64,000 nt of DNA. It comes from Daphnia pulex (taxonomy: Eukaryota; Arthropoda; Branchiopoda; Diplostraca; Daphniidae). The notes below the pieces were generated by a model, which was given only the letters and a program-made list of their open reading frames with translations, was not told where the DNA came from and did not search any database. The stretch lies in the NCBI RefSeq assembly GCF_021134715.1, contig NC_060023.1, forward strand, positions 8,308,001 to 8,372,000, given 5' to 3'. A program made the translations under genes and the position numbers. Shown one piece after another: positions 14,383 through 24,107 of the stretch (positions are counted from its first letter, which is position 1; the number at the start of each line of letters is the position of its first letter).

Positions 14383-14394
14383 GCCACCAGGGGG
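14383..14394 (+). promoter_or_regulatory. CTCF-like core motif
   Basis: The 12 bases CCACCAGGGGGC match the conserved core of the animal CTCF binding motif. The site lies between BLTP2 copy 1 and the Fem-1-like ORF, within the rearranged zone. A single match in 64 kb can occur by chance, so binding is only a possibility. Confidence 0.4.
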
Positions 14395-14673
14395 CTTCAG
14401 ATGTATTCAGCTGTTTCAGCATGAGGAAAATACCGTTAGAAAGTTGCTCAAGTCAGACGTCGTCAATCAGAGCTCAAGAATCTTAGTTGAAATTTTGACA
14501 TTTTTCTACTTAAGAATTGTTTTCTTCTTACATCAGCACGGTAAACCTCTATGATTGGACTTCAGGCGGTATTCATCGCATGCAATTCTTCATTATATGT
14601 ATACTAAAATTCTATTTCTCAAAACAGTACTGACTACAGAGCCTGGTCTGACAGACCCAAAGCACAGAAGAAC

Positions 14674-15594
14674 ATGAGTTTAAAAAAGAAAGCTGAGGAA
14701 GATATCATACCTGAAGGTGAAGAACACGGTAACCCTCCTAAGTATTTGGAACGATTAATTCACCAACCAACATGGTCTTCTGACATTGCACACTGGACGT
14801 TCTACGAACTCTTCAATACCCTGGGAGATCCAACATGGACCAAACCGGATTCAGTATTGACATTTGACTATTTGATGGACACCCTGGGTTTTTGTTTCTT
14901 ATACCAGGTGAAAGTTTATGACCAGGACCCAGACCCAGCTCTAGAGGATGAAATCCCAATCGATGAATTATGGACCATCAAATCAAAAGCCGACAAGCTT
15001 GAAGAAATTTCACAGCTGATTCTTGTTCTTCTTAAACTGCTGGTGCCTATTCCAAAATCGAAGACTCAGAGCAAAAAATTGAAGAGTCAGCTAGCAATCC
15101 ACATAAACATCTATGAACTCAAGCGGGCAAATGTTAAACCAAACCTCTTGCTTAGAGTATGCACGTCGCACCAAGGAACACCCAACGAGTTCAAGTTGAT
15201 CAAGTGGTTGCTGAAAGCAGGAGCGGACCCCAACGCTGTAGATCAACAACGGTGCAGCCCTCTTCATCTTCTGGCCAAGAAAGAACGTTATTCGTTTAAA
15301 ATGTGGGGCAATCCTGCTTATTCTACTCGTGCTGAAAACTTCGCTTCGATCGTTCGAGTTATCTTGGATGGAAGATTTCATCAAGATCAAGTCAATCTCC
15401 GTGGTGAAACAGCATTGGAGCGTCTTAAACCTCTCCTTCCGTGGTATCCAAATGCCCAATTGTGCCGACTGGTAGGCAGTTTCTTGCAGGGTGTTCGTCC
15501 GTTATCTTGCATCGCAGCGAAAGTAGTTAGAAGGCATCAACTCCCCTGTGAATGTTTACCTGTGACGCTTCAATCTATGGTTTTGCAACACTAG
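14674..15594 (+). CDS. Fem-1-like protein, C-terminal half only
   Basis: Single-exon ORF of 306 codons. Residues about 35-125 resemble the helical middle of FEM1 proteins. Residues about 180-200 hold an ankyrin repeat (LLKAGADPNAVDQQRCSPLHLLA). A second ankyrin-like unit contains QVNLRGETALERL. The end (PLSCIAAKVVRRHQLPCECLP, then VTLQSMVLQH) matches the FEM1 C-terminus, which in that family carries the VHL/BC-box-like element that binds elongin B/C in CUL2 ubiquitin ligases. The N-terminal ankyrin block that recognises degrons in FEM1 is absent, so substrate recognition as in FEM1 is unlikely. An in-frame acceptor (CAG at 14625-14627) lies 46 nt upstream of the ATG and codons stay open from there, so a 5' exon may exist. 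Diverged paralog or decaying duplicate are both possible. Confidence 0.65.
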   Translation: MSLKKKAEEDIIPEGEEHGNPPKYLERLIHQPTWSSDIAHWTFYELFNTLGDPTWTKPDSVLTFDYLMDTLGFCFLYQVKVYDQDPDPALEDEIPIDELWTIKSKADKLEEISQLILVLLKLLVPIPKSKTQSKKLKSQLAIHINIYELKRANVKPNLLLRVCTSHQGTPNEFKLIKWLLKAGADPNAVDQQRCSPLHLLAKKERYSFKMWGNPAYSTRAENFASIVRVILDGRFHQDQVNLRGETALERLKPLLPWYPNAQLCRLVGSFLQGVRPLSCIAAKVVRRHQLPCECLPVTLQSMVLQH

Positions 15595-15841
15595 CTCGTT
15601 TCGATACTGTTAGAATTGAATTGTTTTCCTTTTTGGCGTCAACATTAATTGTTCCGAAATTTGTCGTATTGTTACTTGTCTTTCGTTTGCATCGAATAAC
15701 AACCTTTGCTTGTGGATAAATAAAACGCGTTAATAACTTATTAACTGATTTTTTAGCTCTATTTCTTGCATTTTGCACTTGGTTTTCAACTTTTTTCACA
15801 AATCTCTAAGTCGAAAAGAACATGCTATGAAGAAGAAGAAC

Positions 15842-16630
15842 TTAGGTTAAAGTAATTTTTCATAATCCTTAAAACTTAAAAGTAAAAATCCATTACTTCT
15901 TTCAATTAATTTGAAGTAACTCTCCTTTCCGCTCCTACCCTCTTCGATTTCAATTCGATTGTTCGATTCGAATTAATTCGAGTGGGAGGTTGGAACATTC
16001 CGTACCTTTGGCAACGCAACGCAATTAGGGTTAGGCCTGCTTAAATACAGACGAAGTGACGGACTGACTTTTGTAAATAAACAAAATGGGTAGCCTGCAA
16101 TGGTTTATTGTTTATTCTGTTTCTTGTCATTCTTTTTTTTCCATTTTAAACGGAAAGCGTAATTTTTGGTTTAACAAAATTGTAATACTAAATTTTTCTT
16201 TTTCTGTAGTCTTCTACTGTATGCTCTCAACTTAATTTTCACGCATAAACTAAAAATCGAAGTCCGTCTAGGGCAAGTCGCCCTACTTCCACCTTCTGTA
16301 CAAAATACTTATTTTTTGTTCAAAAATTTCACTGTTGTAAGTATTCTCTGTTTATTTTTGCACAGTCTTTACGTTATTCATAACTTTTTCCCTTTACAGC
16401 ACATTGATAAAGTGAGATTAACCTTATCACTAATAAATGCTGATAGTAAGAGGCTACTGGGGTTGTTGATTGAAGATGTCCGATGCACAAGAGATTTCAG
16501 TGTTAACAGTAACACATGACTTCAAGCCACTATTCCGATTCCAGTTCAATCTAACAGTCTACTTGACAAAAATTTACCCATTCTTACATTCATTTGTTCA
16601 GGAATAGGCGAAAATGTTAGTTTTGAACCA
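15842..16630 (+). pseudogene. BLTP2 5'-end partial copy 2 (exons 1-3, broken)
   Basis: This copy matches the intact BLTP2 5' end through exons 1, 2 and 3 with introns retained, so it is a DNA-level duplication, not a retrocopy. Exon 1 (ATG near 16086) has a 7-bp tandem duplication (TTTATTG/TTTATTC) that shifts the frame, and its donor reads GGAAAG instead of GGTAAG. Exon 2 (about 16209-16335) appears unchanged. Exon 3 (from about 16401) has a nonsense change, ACATGA where the intact gene has ACATCA. Similarity fades after about 16630. It cannot make BLTP2. Confidence 0.85.
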
Positions 16631-18945
16631 TATACTTATCACCATCACCATACAAACACTCATCGGTTTGAATTTTGTGATTGCTCTATTAATATTTGAA
16701 GGTAACTATTTTTCTGTACACTTAGTGATGAATTGATGATAAGGGAAATTTGTCAATTTGGCAGCGGTCTTGAGTGGCCTTAGGTTTACAACAATTTATT
16801 CATTATTGTAACGTTAATTTGTCTTTTTCTTCTCTAGACAATTTCATCATCTTTCAGAGCGGACAACCCGACTTCAGTGAACTCATCCTCAGATTTCCCT
16901 TTCCCTGTGTCCTCGTGTACATTCGTGTGAGGGTGAATGTATTCACGAGAACTTCCTTTCCTTCCGCTCTTTTCCTACCTAGCTGATTCCATTGCGACTT
17001 TTCCAGCTACGTTCGACTTCCTCATCCATTTAAGGTAATTCAGACGACCATTTCATTGTTAAATTCGATTTTAAGCCACTAAGCAAGTAAGCAGTGATTA
17101 CTAATTAGAAGAATTAGTATTTTATCCGATTTATATGTTATCCGATTTAAACTCTGTACTCTTCTCAAAAGTTACAACAATTACAAGATGTGATACCCAG
17201 ATGAAGTGAATAAGGTGTTGGCCGTTGAGTTGCTGATTGACGAAAATGAAGATGTTAAAAAAGGCAGAACTAATAATGCATGGAAGCACATCTTCATGAA
17301 ATCTATGAAAATACTAATATTTGTGTGTGTGTGTGTGTGTGGGATAATGCTATTGCCTAAGAGAAACTGCACGCACTCCGTTCCCGAACCCCATTTCTCA
17401 CGTTACTACTGCTCCTCCACGTCAAACAGTCACCAATCAACGAAGATATCGCGGAAAGGCTCAATCACATTTTCAGCTTTGGTCGGCTTTGAATCAATTT
17501 GTTCTATTTTTGGAGGCATCGATAGAAGCTAAGTCGAATCCAAATCGTTCCGGGTCAATGATGTAGTATTAAAAACTAAAAATGACTCTATTATACCATT
17601 TAAACTAGAACAACAGTGATTCGTTTACAAAATCTACATTCGAAAAATTCTTGACATTAATAAATTTTTTCTCTTTTCAGATGGTTCCAAACGATTTCAA
17701 GCAAAAGTGTTGCGAAAAGAACCACCTCCTTCCAGTCTTGGCGAGAGAGCCAGAAAACGTCCGATTGAAAGTGACTCGAGTGTTCCTGCATCGCAATTGA
17801 AAGGTAGGATGCATTTTTGATGTTACTTTTCCATCGGCCGGTGCTGCAGCAAAGTTCTAAATCGCTAAGGGTTTCCCGCTTTTCATCATCCTGATTAGTC
17901 CGCTTGTCGACTTGAAAAGCTTTGGCATTTTTATGACAAGGAAATTCAATGCTGTTGCCATCAAACGAAGCGTTAGGCTTTTCTTATTCTCGCCGTTCAT
18001 TTAATTAGGCCAATTGTTTAATTTTCTCGAGGAAATGTGTCACAATTTATGTGTAACAAAACGATCGTGTACAAACCACCGCAGGGGGAAATGAATGCTG
18101 GTTTTTCTGTTAGTTTTCTTTTTTGATCGAATTAAGGACAGTTTTGTTGTGAATTTTTCACTTGATGTGGCAATACTTTTTACTTGATTGAGTGTAATCG
18201 ATCTTGGATCAGTTACCTTGGACCAGTTCCCAACCCAGTTCCCAACCCAGTAAAATCTCTTGATAAAAATTGACTACATTCTCACGACTTTTCTGTATTG
18301 ATGTTAACCGAAAGATGTCGTCTGTCTGCTGGGACTTTCGGGGAAGAAGAAAATGTATTTTTTTTTTTGTTTTTTTTTTCTAACTTGTAAATTAAGATGT
18401 TGGCTAATACAGCGATTTGCGTGCTGATTGTATGCCCTCGTAAAGTGGCACCGATCACGAATAGAGCGTTAATGACGACGGCAAGATAATTGATGTTAAA
18501 TGACTTGAAGGCCATTTCTTTTGTCAAACGATGACGACTAACTGAAAATGTGTTGACTCGCAGAGCGATTTTTGATACATGCTTTTTAAATGTAAGCATT
18601 CAAGTTAACATGTTCACTTTCGACATCTTTTAATTAATCGCTTGGCGGACCCCTGAACCCGGTTTCTTAGACTTTTAAAAATAATAAGAATTTACACGTT
18701 TTGAATTTTGAAAGATATTTATTGAACTCACAGAGAAAGAAAGAATAATAACAAAACTGACGAGACTATAGCAGAATAAACCTTATGAACGAAGTGCCAT
18801 CAGCCACTTCCAGTTAAGGAGGCGACTGACCTGGCACCTGGTCAACTACGCGAGACAAAATCGTTATCCTAAGCAACCAATTAAGGCAACTTTGAACAAC
18901 TCAATTGCTCACGCAATCGCCGTTTATTAAGTTTCGTTCCATCAG
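16631..18945. other. Gene-poor stretch between BLTP2 copy 2 and the KH gene
   Basis: AT-rich sequence with a (TG)n microsatellite near 17321-17341 and a short tandem repeat of CCCAACCCAGTT near 18225-18250. One open stretch bounded by TTTTCAG and a GGTAGG donor (17682-17803) could be an isolated exon rich in Lys, Arg, Ser and Pro, but no partner exons or family were recognised. No other gene is supported. Confidence 0.6.
17682..17803 (+). other. Possible isolated exon of unknown gene
   Basis: The stretch starts after a TTTTCAG acceptor and ends at AAAG|GTAGGA. Read from GATGGTTCC it gives a basic, Pro/Ser-rich peptide (DGSKRFQAKVLRKEPPPSS onward). No start codon context, no stop and no recognisable family were found; it may be a remnant or chance. 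Confidence 0.2.
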
Positions 18946-20409
18946 TTAAATTTGCGCGAGTCTTGAGGCTGGCTGTTTTTTGGTGGATAATTCGGCCAGA
19001 AGTTCTGCATACGCTGATTGGCAACTGGCCAATTTACCGACGAGAGTCATTTTCCCGTCGGTATCGGTGGGAGACGGCCGGTTAATTCTTACAAAAAACT
19101 TTTTCCCAATTTCAAATAGCCTCGTATTTCTAATCCGCTGGTACAGCTTCAAGTTTGCAAATTCCGCCGTGACCGTCAGTCCTTTGATAATGTCGTCGGC
19201 GGCCTCTTGTCGCATCTGTTCGCTACTTCCAGTTATCAAGAGAGACAAATCTCCATCCGGCGATGTGTTGACGCCTGCGACGACTTGGTATTCGATTTCT
19301 ATTCGGCGAATGTTGGAGCCTCCGCAACCGATAATTCGTCCAGAATCGCCACTCGGTATGTTCTTTAGGAGCAATCTGTTGCCGGGGAGGGACAATCGTT
19401 CAACGGGTGCCGAAGTGACAATTAGCTCATCCGTATTGACTGGGCTCTTGGTGGTGCAGGGTTTCTCTTTCGGTTGTTCCAAGACGGGTGGCGGGCCTGC
19501 AGTTTGCGTGTTTTTAGTTAGAATAGCAGGTGTATGTTTTTGGGTCGACTGGACCGCATCGCCATAAATCACCTGCGTCCCATCCGAATTTACCACATAC
19601 CCGCTCATGGGTTTATCTTTATAGCGAATGTCTCCGACGGGGAAGTGAACTTGGACTTTCGGAGCGGCAGCTGGAACAGCAGCAGGCGATTCGGTTCTTT
19701 CGCGGGCCGGGATATAAAACGATCGACGAGGGTTCCTACAGCGCTCCATCATTTGAGAATCGAGTACAAACCCACAGGATTGGTCTTTTGTTGCTTCCTG
19801 TTTGTTAGTACGGGTTTGAGCAGGAGTAAGGTCTTCCGTTTGGCACTCAACCTCTTTGGCGATAGATTCAGTCTGAGTGGAGGCGACAGCCACTTGCAAA
19901 GCATCCGACCCGCATCCGACATCGATGGTTATTGGCATACACCTCTGCTTTTCTTGCACAAGTTGTTGTGTGAGGTCATCTCTTTCCGCCGTAAGATCAG
20001 TCACTTGCTGTCGCAGTTGTTCCATATCTTTTTGGGTTCTTTGTTGTTCCTGCCGCATGTCAGACTTGGTTTTTTTCATTTCCGCAACCAGTTTCTCTAT
20101 TTCTGCCACATGATCTTCACCTTCGATGTTTTCAGGAATTGTAGTCAGAGCGGACGATTTGAATCGATATAATCTAATGGCAGCAGGTTTATTCAGGTAA
20201 CCAATAAAGGTGTCGGGTATTATGTTCACGGTGTTACCCGGGTCGGCCGATTCGTCATCAGGATTTCCAGACTTGACATCCGGTTTCGGGTTGGCAGTTG
20301 CAGAAGAGGTAACCAGTTTCTTCTGGGAACAAGGCTCCATTTTTTCGGGTTCATAAAAGGTTATCATCGCCAAAACAAGAAGAAAAACGCAAGCAAAAAT
20401 CATTTCCAT
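18946..20409 (-). CDS. Membrane-anchored single-exon KH-domain protein
   Basis: A 487-residue intronless ORF. Residues 1-18 (MEMIFACVFLLVLAMITF) form a hydrophobic N-terminal anchor or signal. Residues about 100-155 are a predicted coiled coil rich in E, K, Q and R. The middle is low complexity. Around residues 340-415 is a KH domain with the classic GRIIGCGGSNIRRIE loop (GxxG as GCGG), which in this family binds single-stranded RNA or DNA. The C-terminal part (about 420-475) may be a second KH-like fold without GxxG. N-terminal anchor plus KH recalls AKAP1 and TDRKH, outer mitochondrial membrane RNA-binding proteins, but no Tudor domain follows, so the link is architectural only. The ORF is long with no frame breaks, arguing for a functional gene. 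Exact function unknown. Confidence 0.7.
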   Translation of the reverse strand: MEMIFACVFLLVLAMITFYEPEKMEPCSQKKLVTSSATANPKPDVKSGNPDDESADPGNTVNIIPDTFIGYLNKPAAIRLYRFKSSALTTIPENIEGEDHVAEIEKLVAEMKKTKSDMRQEQQRTQKDMEQLRQQVTDLTAERDDLTQQLVQEKQRCMPITIDVGCGSDALQVAVASTQTESIAKEVECQTEDLTPAQTRTNKQEATKDQSCGFVLDSQMMERCRNPRRSFYIPARERTESPAAVPAAAPKVQVHFPVGDIRYKDKPMSGYVVNSDGTQVIYGDAVQSTQKHTPAILTKNTQTAGPPPVLEQPKEKPCTTKSPVNTDELIVTSAPVERLSLPGNRLLLKNIPSGDSGRIIGCGGSNIRRIEIEYQVVAGVNTSPDGDLSLLITGSSEQMRQEAADDIIKGLTVTAEFANLKLYQRIRNTRLFEIGKKFFVRINRPSPTDTDGKMTLVGKLASCQSAYAELLAELSTKKQPASRLAQI

Positions 20410-20489
20410 TTCAGAGATTGGGTTTGAAGTTTTGTAGAAAATCGTACTACAGCACGAGAAAAACTACTAAATCGGCGGAATCATCTGGC

Positions 20490-20497
20490 CTTTATAT
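20490..20497 (-). promoter_or_regulatory. TATA-box-like site of the KH gene
   Basis: On the minus strand the sequence reads ATATAAAG, about 80 bp before the ATG at 20409. Spacing suits a short 5'UTR of roughly 50 nt. Not experimentally supported. Confidence 0.4.
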
Positions 20498-20715
20498 TCA
20501 GCCAATGTCTGAATGGCGTTTGCAATCAACTCTTGACCCTTTTCAACTATGATTTTAAAATTAATCTTACCTCTAAAAGTATTGAAATCTTTAAGAAAAC
20601 AAAGATTTTATTTTAAAGAATAATGTTCAGTTACATTCAACTCAATTACATTAATTTTGAATTGATTAATCTTGTACTAAAAGAAGTGGAGGATGATGCT
20701 CGTCATACAGACGTG

Positions 20716-20780
20716 TTGCGCAATAGACAATTGCGCAATGCAAAATGATGCAATTGCACAATGCAACATTGCGCAATGCT
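20716..20780. repeat. Cluster of GCATTGCGCAAT-type palindromic units
   Basis: Units such as TTGCGCAAT, TTGCGCAATGC, ATGCAATTGCACAATGC and ATTGCGCAATGC follow one another in about 65 bp. TTGCGCAA is a perfect palindrome and resembles a C/EBP-type half-site pair. It may be a decayed minisatellite or a regulatory cluster. Confidence 0.5.
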
Positions 20781-22172
20781 GTATTTTGAAAATACCTTTG
20801 GAATTTGGATATTCAATAGTTGTATTTGTTGTATTAGTTGTATTACCAGAAAAATCGTCTGCACGCTGCAGTTGATTTATCCAAATTTCAGTTTCAGTAA
20901 ATTCGTTTTCTAGTTTTATTTTTTGAAATGACTTGAAAAATAAAAGGCAAGAAACAAAACAAAACAGTAGTTTTGCGTTTCAAATATATTTCCGCGGTTG
21001 TTATTGCCGACCTTAGTACTGCCCATCGGAACAATTCATACTTTTTTTAAGACTAGAATTTTCTCCATGGTTTCCACTTTCCAGTAGAAAACATGGTCTT
21101 AATTAACATCTTTATGGTTTGTGTGGGTTTGTGTTTTTATTTATTTTGAGATTTATTTATTTTTTAAGGATTCTTATCGATTGGCTTATTTGCACTTATT
21201 TGTACGCTCAGGATTTGGAACAAGTTTTTGGCGCCATGGCAATTACAATTTTTAAATTTCTGTTAGATGGTTTGATGATTAATTGGTTTTTTCTTCTTTT
21301 GCGCTATTAAATTTTCAGCCACATAAACAATCCAACGAACTTCTTCACTGCAAAATGTTACCCCTGTTAGAAAATAGTATGTAACATCCTTGTTATGTAC
21401 TATTAACGTTATAATATTAAAAACAAATACAACTCGTCACCGACTTAAAACAGTTTGGGTAACATGGCTGTTTCTATTTTGGCCTTTTGGGTGAAAGGAG
21501 TGCGTCTCGAACAAAGGGCTTCGATTCAACCTCCAGTTATTGCGGATGAGTGTGTAATACCCCTTTAATTTCTATTATTAGAGAATATTTGCTATTTAAG
21601 GAAAAGAGTTACTTAAGGAAAAGAGTTACTAAAGAAACTTGCGAAAATTGTAAGTTGAATTTGATAAATAAATAACAAAAAAGTTAAATTTCTTTTTTTG
21701 TTTTTTATCTTTTTCATATGTTAAATTAATTCCAACAATTATTATTTGTGTTGTCCTAATTCATTTAAGTAAAAAAATACGTGGTTACATAATTCGCACC
21801 TAGATTTATCTACCCATGCATACATTGACGAGACGCAGGAATGGACAGGAATGGACAGAAACGGACATGACTTTTTGATCATCGCCAAAATAAGGAAAAC
21901 TAATTTCGGATAAAAAATAAGTTTGAAATGATTAATTATTTTAATTATGATTGAACATTAATGCTAAAATAGCAAGTGTTTATATTATCTAATTTAAAAC
22001 AATTTTCGTTAAACAATTAATTAAAAAATGGAGCAAAATCAGTGGTAACAGGGGTTTGCTGATGCAATTTTGGGATAGCTAGGTAGGCTACTAGGATATA
22101 AGGAGGGGGCTCTCCACCTACTTTAATCATACGTTCTGTATTAACCTACGAATACGAACTCAAAAAACGGGA

Positions 22173-24107
22173 ATGAATACTCAACCAATTCGAAAACTTC
22201 CCGGAACGAAAAAAGAATTTCCGTTAGTCAAATCAACCATTGACAACAGGAGAACGGTCAAAATGGCAAAACCAACAGTCAATGCGACCAAACCAACAAC
22301 TTTGAATCCGGATAAAATCCATTTAGTACCAGCTAATTCCACAATGGCTTATGGGGCCCCACAAATGCCCAAAGTTGGATTCCGTTTTCAAGGATTTGGC
22401 TCGACTTCCATCACGGCCGCCATTCCCAAATCCCAGACTATCCGTCCATTACCAACTCATTTGAACAAAAAGATCCATCCACGTGATTGGTCTTTTTCCC
22501 CGAAACCTGAATTGACAAGCGCTATTAAGAAGACTGACTTGACAGATTTGAAACCGAAACCATTCAAAGCCAACCCTGTTCCCAGCAGTCACTATAACGT
22601 GCCTTACCAAACTCCTAAGAAAAGCAAGACTGTAATGGCCAATAAATCTGACGCTAAGAATACGGGCGGGACAGATTTGAAACCTTTCAAAGCCAACCCT
22701 GTTTCCCGCAGCCACAATGACGAGCTTTACCCACCGTTCAAGATTCCTAAGATAACAAAGATTGAAGTGGCCAAGAAAGCCAACGCTCCCGGACTTGTAA
22801 ACCAAATGTGGCACTCGTTGATCGACCCGATTTTACACCCGCACAATAAAACATCCCCTGAAACAGTTCCTTTACCCGACAAGAAGAAAAATGTTGACAG
22901 TATCACGAGCAAAAAGCAATTCCGAGCCAAACCTGCTCCTCCCAGCACCACTCAGAAACCGTCGATCCCAGTAGTGCCCCAAAAACGCCTTCCTGTCAGG
23001 AATGTAAAAAGCATAAAACATTTGGATGCGGAAGAAAAGGCTGAGCTGCAGGAGTTTAATTTGACTGAAAAGGCAATTCATCAACAAGTGGATGCTCACA
23101 AAGAGATGACTACGTCTCGTTCCCTGAAGAAAATTGGACCCGAAGAAGAAGATGTCCACAACGCTGACTTACCCGACCATCCCGGATTGGCAAACCGAAT
23201 GTGGCATTCGATGATCGATCCAATTTGGCATTCCAAGAAACCGGAACCGGATGAGAAATCGATTGCAGGAAATGAAGCGGAAGAAAAACCGGATGAGAAG
23301 CAGACGGATGTCCAGGATGAGGCATCCATTGAAAAAGTCATTACCTCAGAACCGGAAAAGAAGGAAAGTGCCACAGGTCATTCTCACCCTATGCCAACAG
23401 AAACTGCTCAACCGATGGCAGAAAATGCTGTCTTACCTGACCAACCGGATGAGGAATTTATCGCAGGAAACGATTCTGAAGAAAAACCGGATGAAAAGAA
23501 GTTGGATGTCCAGGACCAGGTCGAAGTTGATGAGGATCGCCAAGCACCAGAATCCCCAGAGAAATCTGACCTGGATGCTGAAATACCGGAAACACCCCAT
23601 GTCCAAAAGATAACAAAGGAGATTGTGACTGAAGCAGCAGTACCGGATGAAAATGAGATTGCACCAAACCCAGAGGCCGATCTGGATCCAATACGAGAGG
23701 CTGTTGAGATTTTACCTTCTACTCGGACAATCGAATCTCGGTTGGAGACGGAAGCCGCTGGTACCCGGAAGGTAAGGAGGCGACGCGACAAGAGACGGCG
23801 TCATTCTGACAGTCTTTTGCCTAGACCGCAACACTCTGAAGAGAAACCTGAAAAGCCCGAGGAACCCGTCCGTCCGGGACTACTAAAACGCGCTGTGGTG
23901 GGAATCGGTTCGACTGCGCTGTCCGCCGGTAGGTCGGTGTTGTTTGGTGTTGGATCGGTGTTGTCGGGTGTTGGATCGGTGGTAGGTTTAGGGAGAAACA
24001 GGACACCAATTTCTATTCCCGAAGAACCGGCTGATGCTAAGACTGACAAGAAGCATCGTCATCATAAGAAAAAGTCTCATCAGAAGCGTACAGGAAAGGA
24101 TCTATAA
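22173..24107 (+). CDS. Disordered Lys/Pro/Glu-rich repeat protein, unknown family
   Basis: A 644-residue single-exon ORF. I do not recognise a family. Internal repeats are clear: DLKPxPFKANPVxxSH near residues 123-140 and 168-182; GLxNxMWHSxIDPIxH near residues 208-224 and 343-360; and IAGNxxEEKPDEKxxDVQD near residues 367-390 and 430-450. The first third is basic and Pro-rich, the middle is acidic (E, D, P). Near residues 576-618 is a Gly/Ser/Val-rich hydrophobic stretch with several GxxxG-like steps (GVGSVLSGVGSVVGLG) that could insert in a membrane. The tail is strongly basic and His-rich (DKKHRHHKKKSHQKRTGKDL). The long frame with preserved repeats suggests it is translated. It could be a lineage-specific gene, possibly structural. 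Confidence 0.6.
   Translation: MNTQPIRKLPGTKKEFPLVKSTIDNRRTVKMAKPTVNATKPTTLNPDKIHLVPANSTMAYGAPQMPKVGFRFQGFGSTSITAAIPKSQTIRPLPTHLNKKIHPRDWSFSPKPELTSAIKKTDLTDLKPKPFKANPVPSSHYNVPYQTPKKSKTVMANKSDAKNTGGTDLKPFKANPVSRSHNDELYPPFKIPKITKIEVAKKANAPGLVNQMWHSLIDPILHPHNKTSPETVPLPDKKKNVDSITSKKQFRAKPAPPSTTQKPSIPVVPQKRLPVRNVKSIKHLDAEEKAELQEFNLTEKAIHQQVDAHKEMTTSRSLKKIGPEEEDVHNADLPDHPGLANRMWHSMIDPIWHSKKPEPDEKSIAGNEAEEKPDEKQTDVQDEASIEKVITSEPEKKESATGHSHPMPTETAQPMAENAVLPDQPDEEFIAGNDSEEKPDEKKLDVQDQVEVDEDRQAPESPEKSDLDAEIPETPHVQKITKEIVTEAAVPDENEIAPNPEADLDPIREAVEILPSTRTIESRLETEAAGTRKVRRRRDKRRRHSDSLLPRPQHSEEKPEKPEEPVRPGLLKRAVVGIGSTALSAGRSVLFGVGSVLSGVGSVVGLGRNRTPISIPEEPADAKTDKKHRHHKKKSHQKRTGKDL

Larger units (their letters stand above)
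20410..22172. other. Intergenic, AT-rich, with short TTGCGCAATGC repeats
   Basis: The KH gene and the disordered-protein gene are divergent across this 1.8-kb space. At 20716-20780 there is a cluster of palindromic TTGCGCAATGC-like units. Near 21600-21635 GGAAAAGAGTTACT is repeated in tandem, and near 21838-21865 GAATGGACAG repeats. No gene was recognised. Confidence 0.6.

Noticed and set aside
17206..17532. ORF with a basic start and a VCVCVC stretch
   Set aside because: It runs through a TG microsatellite and has no family match. The start resembles some transposase-adjacent peptides only weakly.
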